Source: Chromatiaceae bacterium (GTDB taxonomy: Bacteria > Pseudomonadota > Gammaproteobacteria > Chromatiales > Chromatiaceae). Taken from it: 64,000 nt of DNA. The stretch lies in the NCBI GenBank assembly GCA_022340805.1, contig JAJDNF010000074.1, positions 1 to 64,000 on the forward strand, written 5' to 3'. This document shows, one piece after another, positions 17,739 to 26,252 of the stretch. The notes under the pieces were generated by a model that saw only the letters and a list, made by a program, of their open reading frames with translations, was not told where the DNA came from and made no database searches. Each line of letters begins with the position of its first letter. The first letter of the stretch is position 1. The position numbers and the translations under genes were made by a program.

Positions 17739-19223
17739 ATGTTCTACCATCGTCTGCTGGCAAGTGCCGGCGGCTCGCTGCGGTCCGCAGTGCTGGCTGT
17801 GGCCTGCACCAGCGCATTGACGGTTGCCGCGACAGCCGATCCCGCCTTGATCGATGAGATTGTCTCGGCGCACAGCACGGCCGACCTGCCGGAGATCCGC
17901 AAGCGCAAACAGCTTCGGGCCCTGGTCACCTACAGTCGCACCGACTTCGCCATTCAGTCGAATGGGCAGCCTTCCGGGCTGCAGGTCGCACTGCTGTCTG
18001 AGTACGAAAAGGTACTGAACAAAGGGGTCAAGCATGCAGCAGACCGAACCCAGATCGTATTCGTACCGACCACGTTCGACCGCCTGTTGCCTGATCTCGA
18101 GCAGGGTAGAGGCGACGTCGCGGCAGCGTTGCTGACCATAACCCCGGAGCGCAAGAAACAATTTGATTTCGCCACCGGTGCCGCGATGGTCGTTGACGAA
18201 GTCCTGGTCATCCACAAGGACACGACCGGCATACAGTCACTGGAAGATCTCTCCGGCCGCGAGGTGCTGGTGTTGCGCAACAGCAGCTACGTCGAGCACC
18301 TTCGCACGCTCAACAAGCGATTGGCCGTGGACAAGCGCAAACCGATCAAAGTACGCGAGGCCGATAGCCAGCTGCTGTCGGAGGACATCCTGGAAATGGT
18401 CAATGCCGGTGTCGTCGGGATCACCATCGTGGACGACTACAAGGCAAAACTGTGGGCCAAGGTCCTGTCCGATATCCGTGTACTGGAATCGGTGCCGCTG
18501 AGCACCGGCAACTCGGTTGGCTGGGCAGTCCGCAAGAGCAATCCGCTGTTGCACCGAAATCTGCTCCAATTCGCCGCCAAGGCGAAGAAGGGGACCTTGC
18601 TCGGCAACATGTTGTTCGACCGCTATTATGAGGACGCGCGCCGGATTACCAACCCGCTGGCTGACAGCGAACGCAGCAAGTTCCAAAAGGTGGTGGGCCT
18701 GTTCGCCAGGTTCGCCGAGCAGTATGAGTTCGACGTGCTGGCGATCGCCGCGCAGGCCTACCAGGAATCGCGACTGGACCACAGCAAGCGGAGTAAACGC
18801 GGGGCCTATGGCATCATGCAGATGCTACCCTCCACCGCAGCCGACCCCAACGTTGGCATCCCGGAAATCACCAGCCTCGAAAACAACATCCATGCCGGGG
18901 TCAAGTATCTGGCCTTTCTGCGTGACCGGTATTTTTCCGAACCCGGGTTGGAGCCGAGCGATCGCTTGGCCTTCAGCCTGGCCGCCTACAATGCGGGTCC
19001 GGCGAAGGTAGCCAGCATGCGTAGCATGGCCGGTGAAATGGGGCTCGATCCCGACGTGTGGTTCGGCAACGTCGAACTGGCGGCAGGCAAAACCGTGGGC
19101 GACGAGACGGTGAACTACGTGCGCAATATCTTCAAATACTACCTCGCCTACTCACTGGTGGAAGACCAGCTGATAACCAGGCCGCTGGCCGTGGATGCTT
19201 CAGGCCGGCGCGCCGCAGGCTAA
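17739..19223 (+). CDS. MltF-like membrane-bound lytic murein transglycosylase
   Basis: 494 residues. A signal peptide of about 35 residues ends near VAATA/DPALID. Residues about 60-320 form a periplasmic solute-binding (SBP_bac_3) domain (LRALVTYSRTDFAI, RGDVAAALLTITPERKKQFDFA). A lysozyme-like SLT domain follows, with predicted catalytic E343 in AQAYQESRLDH and the motifs GAYGIMQMLPSTA and AYNAGPAKV. This is the MltF arrangement: a sensor-like domain regulating a lytic transglycosylase that cleaves peptidoglycan to 1,6-anhydro-muropeptides. The fold order is clear, but orthology to E. coli mltF is not proven, so no symbol is given. A non-coding repeat region follows before dapE on the opposite strand. 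Confidence 0.88.
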   Translation: MFYHRLLASAGGSLRSAVLAVACTSALTVAATADPALIDEIVSAHSTADLPEIRKRKQLRALVTYSRTDFAIQSNGQPSGLQVALLSEYEKVLNKGVKHAADRTQIVFVPTTFDRLLPDLEQGRGDVAAALLTITPERKKQFDFATGAAMVVDEVLVIHKDTTGIQSLEDLSGREVLVLRNSSYVEHLRTLNKRLAVDKRKPIKVREADSQLLSEDILEMVNAGVVGITIVDDYKAKLWAKVLSDIRVLESVPLSTGNSVGWAVRKSNPLLHRNLLQFAAKAKKGTLLGNMLFDRYYEDARRITNPLADSERSKFQKVVGLFARFAEQYEFDVLAIAAQAYQESRLDHSKRSKRGAYGIMQMLPSTAADPNVGIPEITSLENNIHAGVKYLAFLRDRYFSEPGLEPSDRLAFSLAAYNAGPAKVASMRSMAGEMGLDPDVWFGNVELAAGKTVGDETVNYVRNIFKYYLAYSLVEDQLITRPLAVDASGRRAAG

Positions 19224-19661
19224 TGCTTCGTTGTGTTTGGCATTATTGCGGGGCCACATGGGCGGGCGATCCGGCAGCCCCAGTAGGATGCATAAGGCAT
19301 AAGCCGTAATGCACCGGGTATCGTCGCAAACGGCGCAATACGCTGCGCTATTGCACCCTACCGTCACCCTCGAGGCATGCGATGCAATGTGCCGTCAAAT
19401 GCCGAGCACCACACTAGCCTGGAAATTGCATGAAGGGTTTGGGAATCGGGGTGTGATGGGCAAAGCAGTTGGGCTGATCGGCCGAAAAAGCATAGCCGAC
19501 GCTATGGTTTGAGGGGGATCGGCGCAAATGCAAGGTCCAGCGCGGCCTGAGCCCGAACAGGACAAACCATCACGTCGAATACAAGGGCCGAAGAACGCAT
19601 CGAACGCCTTCCGGATGCCGCGAAACACCATGTGCCCGTCCGCCTTCATGCAATTTGCAGG
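19224..19661. other. 438-bp gap holding two mobile-type repeats
   Basis: Lies between convergent MltF-like and dapE genes. It carries a copy of the dispersed palindromic repeat (19283-19361) and most of a MITE-like element (19414-19665). Short open frames inside it have no recognisable homology and no ribosome-binding site. Confidence 0.65.
19283..19361. repeat. Dispersed palindromic repeat, copy 2
   Basis: 79 bp beginning GTAGGATGCATAAGGC and ending GCTATTGCACCCTAC, so the two ends are near-perfect inverted repeats. It is colinear with the copy at 16061-16139, with differences mainly at positions that preserve pairing. Confidence 0.75.
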
Positions 19662-19665
19662 CTAG
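19414..19665. mobile_element. MITE-like element with 23-bp terminal inverted repeats
   Basis: The 23-bp left end (19414-19436, starting CTAGCCTG and ending GCATGAAGG) matches the reverse complement of the right end (19643-19665) at 22 of 23 positions. The 252-bp element has no transposase-length frame. No flanking target duplication is obvious. The right end contains the stop codon of dapE (19662-19664), so the element abuts or replaced the natural end of that gene. The transposase family that would mobilise it is not recognised. Confidence 0.6.
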
Positions 19666-20789
19666 GTCAGAAGGGTTTCCAGTATGCCTTCGTACATGGC
19701 CGACAGGCTGTCGAGATCGGTGACGCCGACACACTCGTCGATCTTGTGGATCGTCGCGTTTAGCGGGCCGAGTTCGAGCACCTGCGCGCCGGTCGGTGCA
19801 ATGAAGCGGCCGTCCGAGGTGCCGCCGGCGGTGGATAATTCGCTGTCGATGCCGGCGACGCGGCGGATGGCTTGCTGTGCGGCCTCGACCAGCTCGCCAC
19901 GCGGGGTGAGGAACGGCAGGCCGGACAGTGTCCACTCGATATCGTAGTCCAGGCCGTGCCGGTCGAGGATTGCCTCGACGCGTTCGCGTAGCGCGTCGTG
20001 CGTGGTCTCGGTCGAGTAGCGGAAGTTGAAGGTCACCTCGCAGATCCCGGGGATCACGTTGGTGGCCCCGGTCCCGGCATGGATGTTCGAGATCTGGAAG
20101 GTGGTCTTGGGGAAGAAGGCGTTGCCCTGGTCCCACTCGGTCGCCGCCAGTTCGGCCAGGGCGGGCGCGGCCTGGTGTACCGGGTTCCGGGCCAGGTGCG
20201 GGTAGGCCACGTGGCCCTGGATGCCCCTGACGCGCAGCACGCAGCCCAACGAGCCGCGGCGGCCGTTCTTGACCGTATCCCCCAGGCGCTGGTTCGAAGA
20301 CGGCTCGCCGACCAGGCACCAGTCGATTTTCTCGCCGCGTGCCTCGAGCGTCTCGACCACCTTCACGGTGCCGTTGACCGACGGCCCCTCTTCATCGCTG
20401 GTGATCAGGAAGGCGATCGAACCCTTGTGGTCCGGGTGCCTGCCGACGAAGCGCTCGGTTGCGGTGATCATCGCCGCCAGCGAACCCTTCATGTCGGCCG
20501 CGCCGCGGCCGTACAGCAGGCCGGCGCGGATCTCCGGGCGGAACGGGTCGGACTGCCAGCTGTCCTTGGGTCCGGTCGGCACCACGTCGGTATGGCCGGC
20601 AAAGCAGAACAGCGGCCCGCTGTCGCCACGCCGCGACCAGAAGTTGTCCACGTCCGCGAAGCGCAGCGGCTGGTTGCGGAAGTCGAGCGCGGCAAGGCGC
20701 CGCATCATCAACGCCTGGCAGCCGGCGTCCTCCGGGGTGACCGAGGCGCGGCTGATCAGGTCGATGGCGAGGTCGAGTGTTGCAGACAT
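19662..20789 (-). CDS. dapE: Succinyl-diaminopimelate desuccinylase
   Basis: 375 residues, the usual DapE length. It removes succinate from N-succinyl-LL-diaminopimelate in the succinylase branch of lysine/DAP synthesis. M20 metallopeptidase ligands are visible: H in [13 protein letters not shown] in [13 protein letters not shown], the catalytic Glu pair in DEEGPSVNG, and the C-terminal H in [12 protein letters not shown], with the GGTSDGRFI loop just before it. ATG at 20789. It belongs with dapC, dapD and the arsC-like gene on the same strand, though 139 bp with a palindromic sequence separate it from the arsC-like gene. The stop codon lies inside the inverted repeat of a MITE-like element. 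Confidence 0.96.
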   Translation of the reverse strand: MSATLDLAIDLISRASVTPEDAGCQALMMRRLAALDFRNQPLRFADVDNFWSRRGDSGPLFCFAGHTDVVPTGPKDSWQSDPFRPEIRAGLLYGRGAADMKGSLAAMITATERFVGRHPDHKGSIAFLITSDEEGPSVNGTVKVVETLEARGEKIDWCLVGEPSSNQRLGDTVKNGRRGSLGCVLRVRGIQGHVAYPHLARNPVHQAAPALAELAATEWDQGNAFFPKTTFQISNIHAGTGATNVIPGICEVTFNFRYSTETTHDALRERVEAILDRHGLDYDIEWTLSGLPFLTPRGELVEAAQQAIRRVAGIDSELSTAGGTSDGRFIAPTGAQVLELGPLNATIHKIDECVGVTDLDSLSAMYEGILETLLT

Positions 20790-20808
20790 TATCGCGGCTG
20801 TTCAGAGA

Positions 20809-20881
20809 GTAGGGTGGAAGGCAGGCGGTGCAGAGCGCGAGGCGGACCAACAACGCGAAGCGCCAAGTGCCTTGCTCCACC
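20809..20881. repeat. Possible third palindromic repeat of the GTAGGGTG type
   Basis: Begins GTAGGGTGGAAGGCA and ends TGCCTTGCTCCACC, an imperfect inverted repeat of about 73 bp in the dapE/arsC-like spacer. The internal sequence differs from the two 79-bp copies, so membership in the same family is uncertain. Confidence 0.4.
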
Positions 20882-20928
20882 GCTGCGCCAGCCGGCCGGC
20901 CACCCACGGTCGCGGTGCCTGCGACGCC

Positions 20929-21276
20929 TCATTGGTCGAATATCTCGGCGTACAGGTCCGGCTTGAAGCCGACATGCCGTGCAGTGCCGGTGTCCAGGAC
21001 CGGGCGCTTGATGATGCTCGGCGTCGCCAGCATCAGCGCGATGGCCGAGGCTGCGTCGATGTTGTCGCGCGCCTCCTGCGGCAGCTTGCGCCACATCATG
21101 CCGCGCGTGTTCAGCAGGGTCTGCCAGCCGAGCTCGTTTGCCCAGAGGCGCAGCCGTTTTTCGTCGATGCCCGATTTCTTGTAATCGTGAAAGGTGTAGT
21201 CGACGCCGTGCTGGTCGAGCCAGGCGCGTGCCTTTTTCATCGTGTCGCAGTTGGCTATGCCGTAGATTGTGATCAT
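20929..21276 (-). CDS. ArsC/Spx-family reductase-like protein (YffB type)
   Basis: 115 residues, thioredoxin-like fold. The N-terminus MITIYGIANCDTMKKARAWL carries the single cysteine of the NCDT-KKA motif typical of YffB/ArsC-like proteins, and KRPVLD plus the VGFKPDLY tail match the family. Members are named after arsenate reductase, but this subfamily often lies in dap loci and its substrate is not established. There is no ars operon here, so arsenate reduction is not assumed. It lies between dapD (97 bp upstream) and dapE on the same strand, an arrangement recurrent in pseudomonads and relatives. Confidence 0.88.
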   Translation of the reverse strand: MITIYGIANCDTMKKARAWLDQHGVDYTFHDYKKSGIDEKRLRLWANELGWQTLLNTRGMMWRKLPQEARDNIDAASAIALMLATPSIIKRPVLDTGTARHVGFKPDLYAEIFDQ

Positions 21277-21294
21277 TCAGGTCACCCAGATTAA

Positions 21295-21340
21295 ACGCAC
21301 AGGACGCGAAGCCGGATCGCCAGGGAACCAGCCTGTGCGT
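21295..21340 (-). terminator. Inverted repeat between dapD and the arsC-like gene
   Basis: ACGCACAGG (21295-21303) pairs perfectly with CCTGTGCGT (21332-21340) around a 28-nt loop. There is no T-run, so this is a weak terminator or attenuator candidate that could lower expression of the two distal genes. Confidence 0.3.
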
Positions 21341-21373
21341 CTGCCTTGGCGCGATCGGTCGCGGCCGTTCCGC

Positions 21374-22195
<822 letters not shown>

Positions 22196-22222
22196 GACGC
22201 TCTCCTGGATTGGTTCTGAAAT

Positions 22223-23419
22223 TCAAAGATGGGTTACGAATTCTCTGATCCGCCGGGCCGCCTCGACGCATTCGTCGGGGCTGGCGACCAGCGCCATGCG
22301 CACGTGTCCGGCGCCCGGGTTGAAGCCGCCAACCTCGCGCGACAGGTAGCGGCCGGGAAGCACCGTCACGTTCTGTTGTGCAAACAGCTCGCGGCTGAAG
22401 TCTTCATCGTCGATCGGGGTGCGCGGCCACAGGTAGAAGCCAGCCTGCGGGCGGGCGACATCTAGGCAGCCATCCAAGGTGTCGAGCACGGCGTCGAACT
22501 TTTCGCGGTACAGGCGGCGATTGTCGCGTACATGCTGCTCGTCCTGCCAGGCGGCCATACTGGCATATTGATGCTGCATCGGCAGCGCGCAGCCGTGATA
22601 GGTGCGGTAACTGAGAAAGCCGGCCAGGACCTCGGCATCACCGGCGACAAAACCGGAGCGCAGGCCGGGGGCATTGGAGCGCTTGGACAGGCTGTGGAAC
22701 ACCACGCAGCGACGGTATTCGGTGTTGCCCATCGCGGCAGCGGCCTGCAACAGGCCGACCGGCGGGCCGGCCTCGTCGAAATAGATCTCCGAGTAACATT
22801 CGTCGGAGGCGATGATGAAGTCGTGCTGTCCGGCCAGCTCGATCAGGCGCTGCAGGGTGGGTTGCGGGATCACCGCGCCGGTCGGGTTGCCCGGCGAACA
22901 GAGGTACAACAGCTGGCAGGCCTCCCAGGTCTCGGCGCTGACCGCGTCGAAATCCGGCAGATAACCGTTGTCGGCCACGCAGGGGATGAAATGCGGCGTG
23001 GCGCCGGCGAGCAGCGCCGCCCCCTCGTAGATCTGGTAGAAGGGGTTGGGCGACACCACCAGGGCCGGACGGCGGCGATCGACGACGGCCTGGGCAAAGG
23101 CGAACAGCGCCTCGCGGGTGCCGCTCACCGGCAAGGCGTGGCGTTCCGGGTCGAGGGAACCGGCCGGCAGCGCGAAGCGCCGGGTCAGCCAGTCGCAGAT
23201 CGCCTCGCGCAGCGCGGGCATGCCCTTGGTCAATGGATAGGTGGCGAGACCGGCGTCCAGGTGCTGTTGCAGCGCTGCCGCGACGAGCGCCGGTGTGGCA
23301 TGCTTCGGTTCGCCGATAGACAGTGCGATATGCGGTTTGTCCGGCGGTGTCGTGCCTGCCTTGAGCGCATTGAGCCTCTCGAAAGGGTAGGGCTGAAGTT
23401 TGTCCAGGTCGGGGTTCAT
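22223..23419 (-). CDS. dapC: Succinyldiaminopimelate transaminase
   Basis: 398 residues, class I/II PLP-dependent aminotransferase. It makes N-succinyl-diaminopimelate from the keto intermediate with glutamate as donor. The PLP lysine is in FHSLSKRSNAPGLRSGFV, with SPGNPTGAV and DECYSEIYFDE as cofactor and substrate contacts and a C-terminal GAGHVRMAL arginine motif. The assignment as DapC rather than another aminotransferase rests on close linkage to dapD and dapE and on the N-terminal NPDLDKLQPYPFERL typical of DapC. First gene of the dap set; only 48 bp separate it from the divergent EamA gene. Confidence 0.94.
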   Translation of the reverse strand: MNPDLDKLQPYPFERLNALKAGTTPPDKPHIALSIGEPKHATPALVAAALQQHLDAGLATYPLTKGMPALREAICDWLTRRFALPAGSLDPERHALPVSGTREALFAFAQAVVDRRRPALVVSPNPFYQIYEGAALLAGATPHFIPCVADNGYLPDFDAVSAETWEACQLLYLCSPGNPTGAVIPQPTLQRLIELAGQHDFIIASDECYSEIYFDEAGPPVGLLQAAAAMGNTEYRRCVVFHSLSKRSNAPGLRSGFVAGDAEVLAGFLSYRTYHGCALPMQHQYASMAAWQDEQHVRDNRRLYREKFDAVLDTLDGCLDVARPQAGFYLWPRTPIDDEDFSRELFAQQNVTVLPGRYLSREVGGFNPGAGHVRMALVASPDECVEAARRIREFVTHL

Positions 23420-23448
23420 GCGAAAGGCAGCGTGTTTCCGGGCGACCG

Positions 23449-23454
23449 ATTATA
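23449..23454 (-). promoter_or_regulatory. -10 element for dapC
   Basis: A perfect TATAAT on the minus strand lies 30 bp upstream of the dapC ATG in the 48-bp divergent gap. No good -35 is found at 16-18 bp, and the expected -35 position falls inside the divergent EamA coding sequence. Confidence 0.45.
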
Positions 23455-23467
23455 GGCGATCAGTTTC

Positions 23468-24343
23468 ATGAATGCTGCGCTGACCCGTTTCGGGCCAACC
23501 CTCGGGCTGCTCTATGGTGCGACCTTCTGGGGGCTGATGTGGTACCCGACGCGTCTGCTGCAGGAGCTCGGCATGCAGGGTGCGTGGCTGACCCTGGTGG
23601 GATATGGCGCGGCTTTCCTGGTGTTCACGCCGTTCGCGCGGGTATCGCCCGCCGGCATCCGTCGGCAGCCCTGGGACGTCGCCGCCTTGGTGCTGGCGGC
23701 GGGCTGGACCAACGTCGCATTCGTGCTCGCGGTGCTCGCCGGTGAGGTCGTGCGCGTGGTGCTGCTTTTCTACCTGTCGCCGATCTGGACCGTGCTGCTC
23801 GGACGCTGGCTGCTGCAGGAGCACCTGGGCTGGCGCACCGCGCTGATGCTGGGGCTCGGACTGGGCGGGGCACTGATCATGCTGTGGGATCCGGTCCTGG
23901 GCAGCCTGCCGCTCAACCGTGCCGATCTGCTGGCGGCGAGCGCTGGGCTCGCATTTGCATTGAACAATGTCATGACCCGGCGTATCACCAGTCTGGGCGT
24001 CCGTGCCAAGACACACCTTGCCTGGTTCGGTGTGGTGATCGTTGCCGCGGCCTTCATCAGCCTGAATTCACCCGCCCTGCCGCAGGCGCCGATCGGGGCC
24101 TGGGTCGCCACCGTCGCAGTCGGCCTCGGCGGTTTCCTGTTGTCGACCTTGGCCGTAGTCTACGGGGTGACGAACATGCCGGTGCAGCGCTCCGCCGTGA
24201 TCATGCTGTTCGAGCTGGTCGTCGGTGCGGCCTCGGCCTGGTGGCTGGCCGGCGAGGCGATCTCGGCGCAGGAATGGCTCGGCGGCGGATTGATCTTAAC
24301 TGCGGCGTCGATCGCGATCTTTCAGGAGGACCGCCCGCTATGA
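23468..24343 (+). CDS. EamA/DMT-superfamily transporter
   Basis: 291 residues with ten predicted membrane segments in two five-helix halves, the drug/metabolite transporter layout. The first EamA half spans about 10-140 (FYLSPIWTVLLGRWLLQEHLGWR) and the second about 155-288 (MPVQRSAVIMLFELVVGAASAWWLAGEAISAQEWLG). Members export amino acids, purines or small metabolites; the substrate cannot be read from sequence. Export of a lysine-pathway product would fit the divergent dapC but is speculation. The last four bases overlap the start of the VOC gene (ATGA), so the two are translationally coupled. Confidence 0.88.
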   Translation: MNAALTRFGPTLGLLYGATFWGLMWYPTRLLQELGMQGAWLTLVGYGAAFLVFTPFARVSPAGIRRQPWDVAALVLAAGWTNVAFVLAVLAGEVVRVVLLFYLSPIWTVLLGRWLLQEHLGWRTALMLGLGLGGALIMLWDPVLGSLPLNRADLLAASAGLAFALNNVMTRRITSLGVRAKTHLAWFGVVIVAAAFISLNSPALPQAPIGAWVATVAVGLGGFLLSTLAVVYGVTNMPVQRSAVIMLFELVVGAASAWWLAGEAISAQEWLGGGLILTAASIAIFQEDRPL

Positions 24344-24717
24344 CGAAAATCAATCGCCTGCATCACGTGAGCCTGGTCGTGGCCGACACCCAGCGTGCGC
24401 TCGCTTTCTACCAGGACATCCTTGGCCTGACGCTCGATCGCAGCCGGCCGGATCTGGGCTTTCCCGGCGCCTGGCTGACGCTCGGTGATGGTCAGCTTCA
24501 TCTGCTCGAACTGCCCAACCCCGACCCGGTCGAGGGTCGTCCGGCGCACGCTGGTCGCGACCGTCATACCGCGGTGCTGGTGGCGGACCTGGCCGGCTTC
24601 GTCGCGCGTCTGGAGCGGGCCGGTATCGGTTACACGATGAGCCGTTCGGGTAGGCGGGCGCTGTTCTGCCGCGACCCGGACGGCAATGCCTGGGAACTGG
24701 TCGAGCAGTCTGGCTAG
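24340..24717 (+). CDS. VOC (glyoxalase/bleomycin resistance) family protein
   Basis: 125 residues. It has the two beta-alpha-beta-beta-beta modules of the vicinal oxygen chelate fold: HHVSLVVADTQRALAFYQDILGLTL and HTAVLVADLAGFVARLERAGI, ending FCRDPDGNAWELVEQ. Candidate metal ligands are His in HHVSLVV, His in RHTAVL and Glu in AWELVE. The fold covers glyoxalases, dioxygenases and resistance proteins, so the reaction is not assigned. It starts within the stop of the EamA transporter gene, suggesting a shared role such as handling a small toxic metabolite. Confidence 0.85.
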   Translation: MTKINRLHHVSLVVADTQRALAFYQDILGLTLDRSRPDLGFPGAWLTLGDGQLHLLELPNPDPVEGRPAHAGRDRHTAVLVADLAGFVARLERAGIGYTMSRSGRRALFCRDPDGNAWELVEQSG

Positions 24718-24842
24718 GTCGTGCCCTGGGCGCCGCGCGGGGCTCGGCGGCGACCGTCTGCTGGGTGGCCGTGGGTATTGCATCGCGGTGGACGAAAGGC
24801 GCTAAGCTGTACCGATCAACCAGCCTGCGTGAGACCCCGACC

Positions 24843-26132
24843 ATGTCCGACCATGCGACCCTGATCCTCGACGGTGTGCAGCATGAACTGCCTGTTCTGG
24901 AGGGTGTCGAAGGCGAACGCGCGATCGACATCCGCGAACTGCGCGAGCGCACCGGTCACATCACACTGGATCCCGGATACGGCAATACCGGCAGTTGCCT
25001 GAGCGCCATCACCTTCATCGATGGTGAGAAGGGCATCCTGCGCTACCGCGGTATACCGATCGAGCAGTTTGCCGACGCTCCGAACTTTGTCGAGGTCGCC
25101 TGGCTGCTGATCTTCGGCCGCCTGCCGACGGCCGAGCAGTACACCAGCTTCGCCGAGGACCTGACCCGCTATGCGAACCTGGACGAGGGCATGAAGCACC
25201 ACTTCGAGGGGTTCCCGCGCTCAGCTCCACCTATGGCGATCCTGTCGGCGATGATCAACGCGCTGTCGTGTTTCCATCCGGAACTTATCGAGCTGGACGA
25301 CGACGAACAGTTCCGCATGGCAGCGGCGCGCCTGATCAGCAAGATCCGCACGATCGCGGCCTATGCCTACCGCCACTCCGTGGGCAGGCCATACAATTAC
25401 CCAGACCCGCATCTGCGTTACGTGCCCAACTTCCTGCACATGATGTTCTCGCAGCCGTTCGACCAGAGAGTCTGCGACGAGAGCGTGCGCGACGCGCTGA
25501 ACCTGGTGCTTATCCTGCACGCCGACCACGAGCAGAACTGTTCGACATCGACGGTCCGCATGGTTGGATCCAGCCAGGCCAATCTGTTTGCCTCCTGCGC
25601 GGCCGGCGTGTGTGCGCTGTGGGGGCCGCTGCACGGTGGTGCGAACGTTGCGGTATTGGAGATGCTCGAGCAGATTCATCAGGGCAATATCACCCCGGAG
25701 GAGTATGTCCGGCTTGCCAAAGACCGGGACAGCAAGATCCGCCTGATGGGCTTCGGCCATCGCGTGTACAAGAACTTCGACCCGCGCGCGCAGTTGCTCG
25801 GTGGGGTCGCCGAGCGCCTGCTGAGCGGCCTGGGCAGGCCGGATCCCTTGCTCGACATCGCGCGCCGTTTGGAAGAGATCGCATTGAGCGACCCGTACTT
25901 CGTCGACCGCAAGCTGTATCCGAACGTGGACTTCTACAGCGGCATCATCCTGCGCGCGATCGGCATACCGACCAATATGTTCACGGTGATGTTCGCGATC
26001 GGTCGCCTGCCAGGCTGGATCGCACATTGGTGGGAGCAGCGCCAGGACGCTGCGGCAAGGATAGCGCGGCCACGACAGATCTATACGGGCAGCCCGCAGT
26101 CTGACTATGTGTCGATGGCGCAGCGCATCTGA
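24843..26132 (+). CDS. gltA: Citrate synthase (type II, hexameric)
   Basis: 429 residues against 427 for E. coli GltA. It condenses oxaloacetate and acetyl-CoA to citrate at the entry of the TCA cycle. Active-site stretches are WGPLHGGANVAVLEML and MGFGHRVYKNFDPRA (the two catalytic histidines) and VDFYSGIILRAIGIP (the aspartate). The N-terminal beta domain DPGYGNTGSCLSAITFIDGEKGILRYRG marks the NADH-sensitive type II enzymes of Gram-negative bacteria. The ATG at 24843 agrees with the family N-terminus. It is convergent with glnD and 125 bp after the VOC gene, so it is probably transcribed separately. Confidence 0.97.
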   Translation: MSDHATLILDGVQHELPVLEGVEGERAIDIRELRERTGHITLDPGYGNTGSCLSAITFIDGEKGILRYRGIPIEQFADAPNFVEVAWLLIFGRLPTAEQYTSFAEDLTRYANLDEGMKHHFEGFPRSAPPMAILSAMINALSCFHPELIELDDDEQFRMAAARLISKIRTIAAYAYRHSVGRPYNYPDPHLRYVPNFLHMMFSQPFDQRVCDESVRDALNLVLILHADHEQNCSTSTVRMVGSSQANLFASCAAGVCALWGPLHGGANVAVLEMLEQIHQGNITPEEYVRLAKDRDSKIRLMGFGHRVYKNFDPRAQLLGGVAERLLSGLGRPDPLLDIARRLEEIALSDPYFVDRKLYPNVDFYSGIILRAIGIPTNMFTVMFAIGRLPGWIAHWWEQRQDAAARIARPRQIYTGSPQSDYVSMAQRI

Positions 26133-26252
26133 TTGTTTGCCAGCCATGCGTGCCTGCGGCTGCGACGGCAGGACCGCGCGAAAGCCAACAGGGATGCGGC
26201 TGACTGCGCAAAATGGCCGAAAGATGGCACACCCGGCTGTAATGCGGAATGG

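Noticed and set aside
19395-19649. 84-codon minus-strand frame inside the MITE-like element as a transposase remnant
   Set aside because: No DDE or HUH motif or recognisable similarity; the frame is an accident of the element's sequence.
20929-21276. Arsenate resistance gene
   Set aside because: The protein is the YffB/Spx-like branch, sits among dap genes, and no arsR, arsB or arsH gene is nearby.
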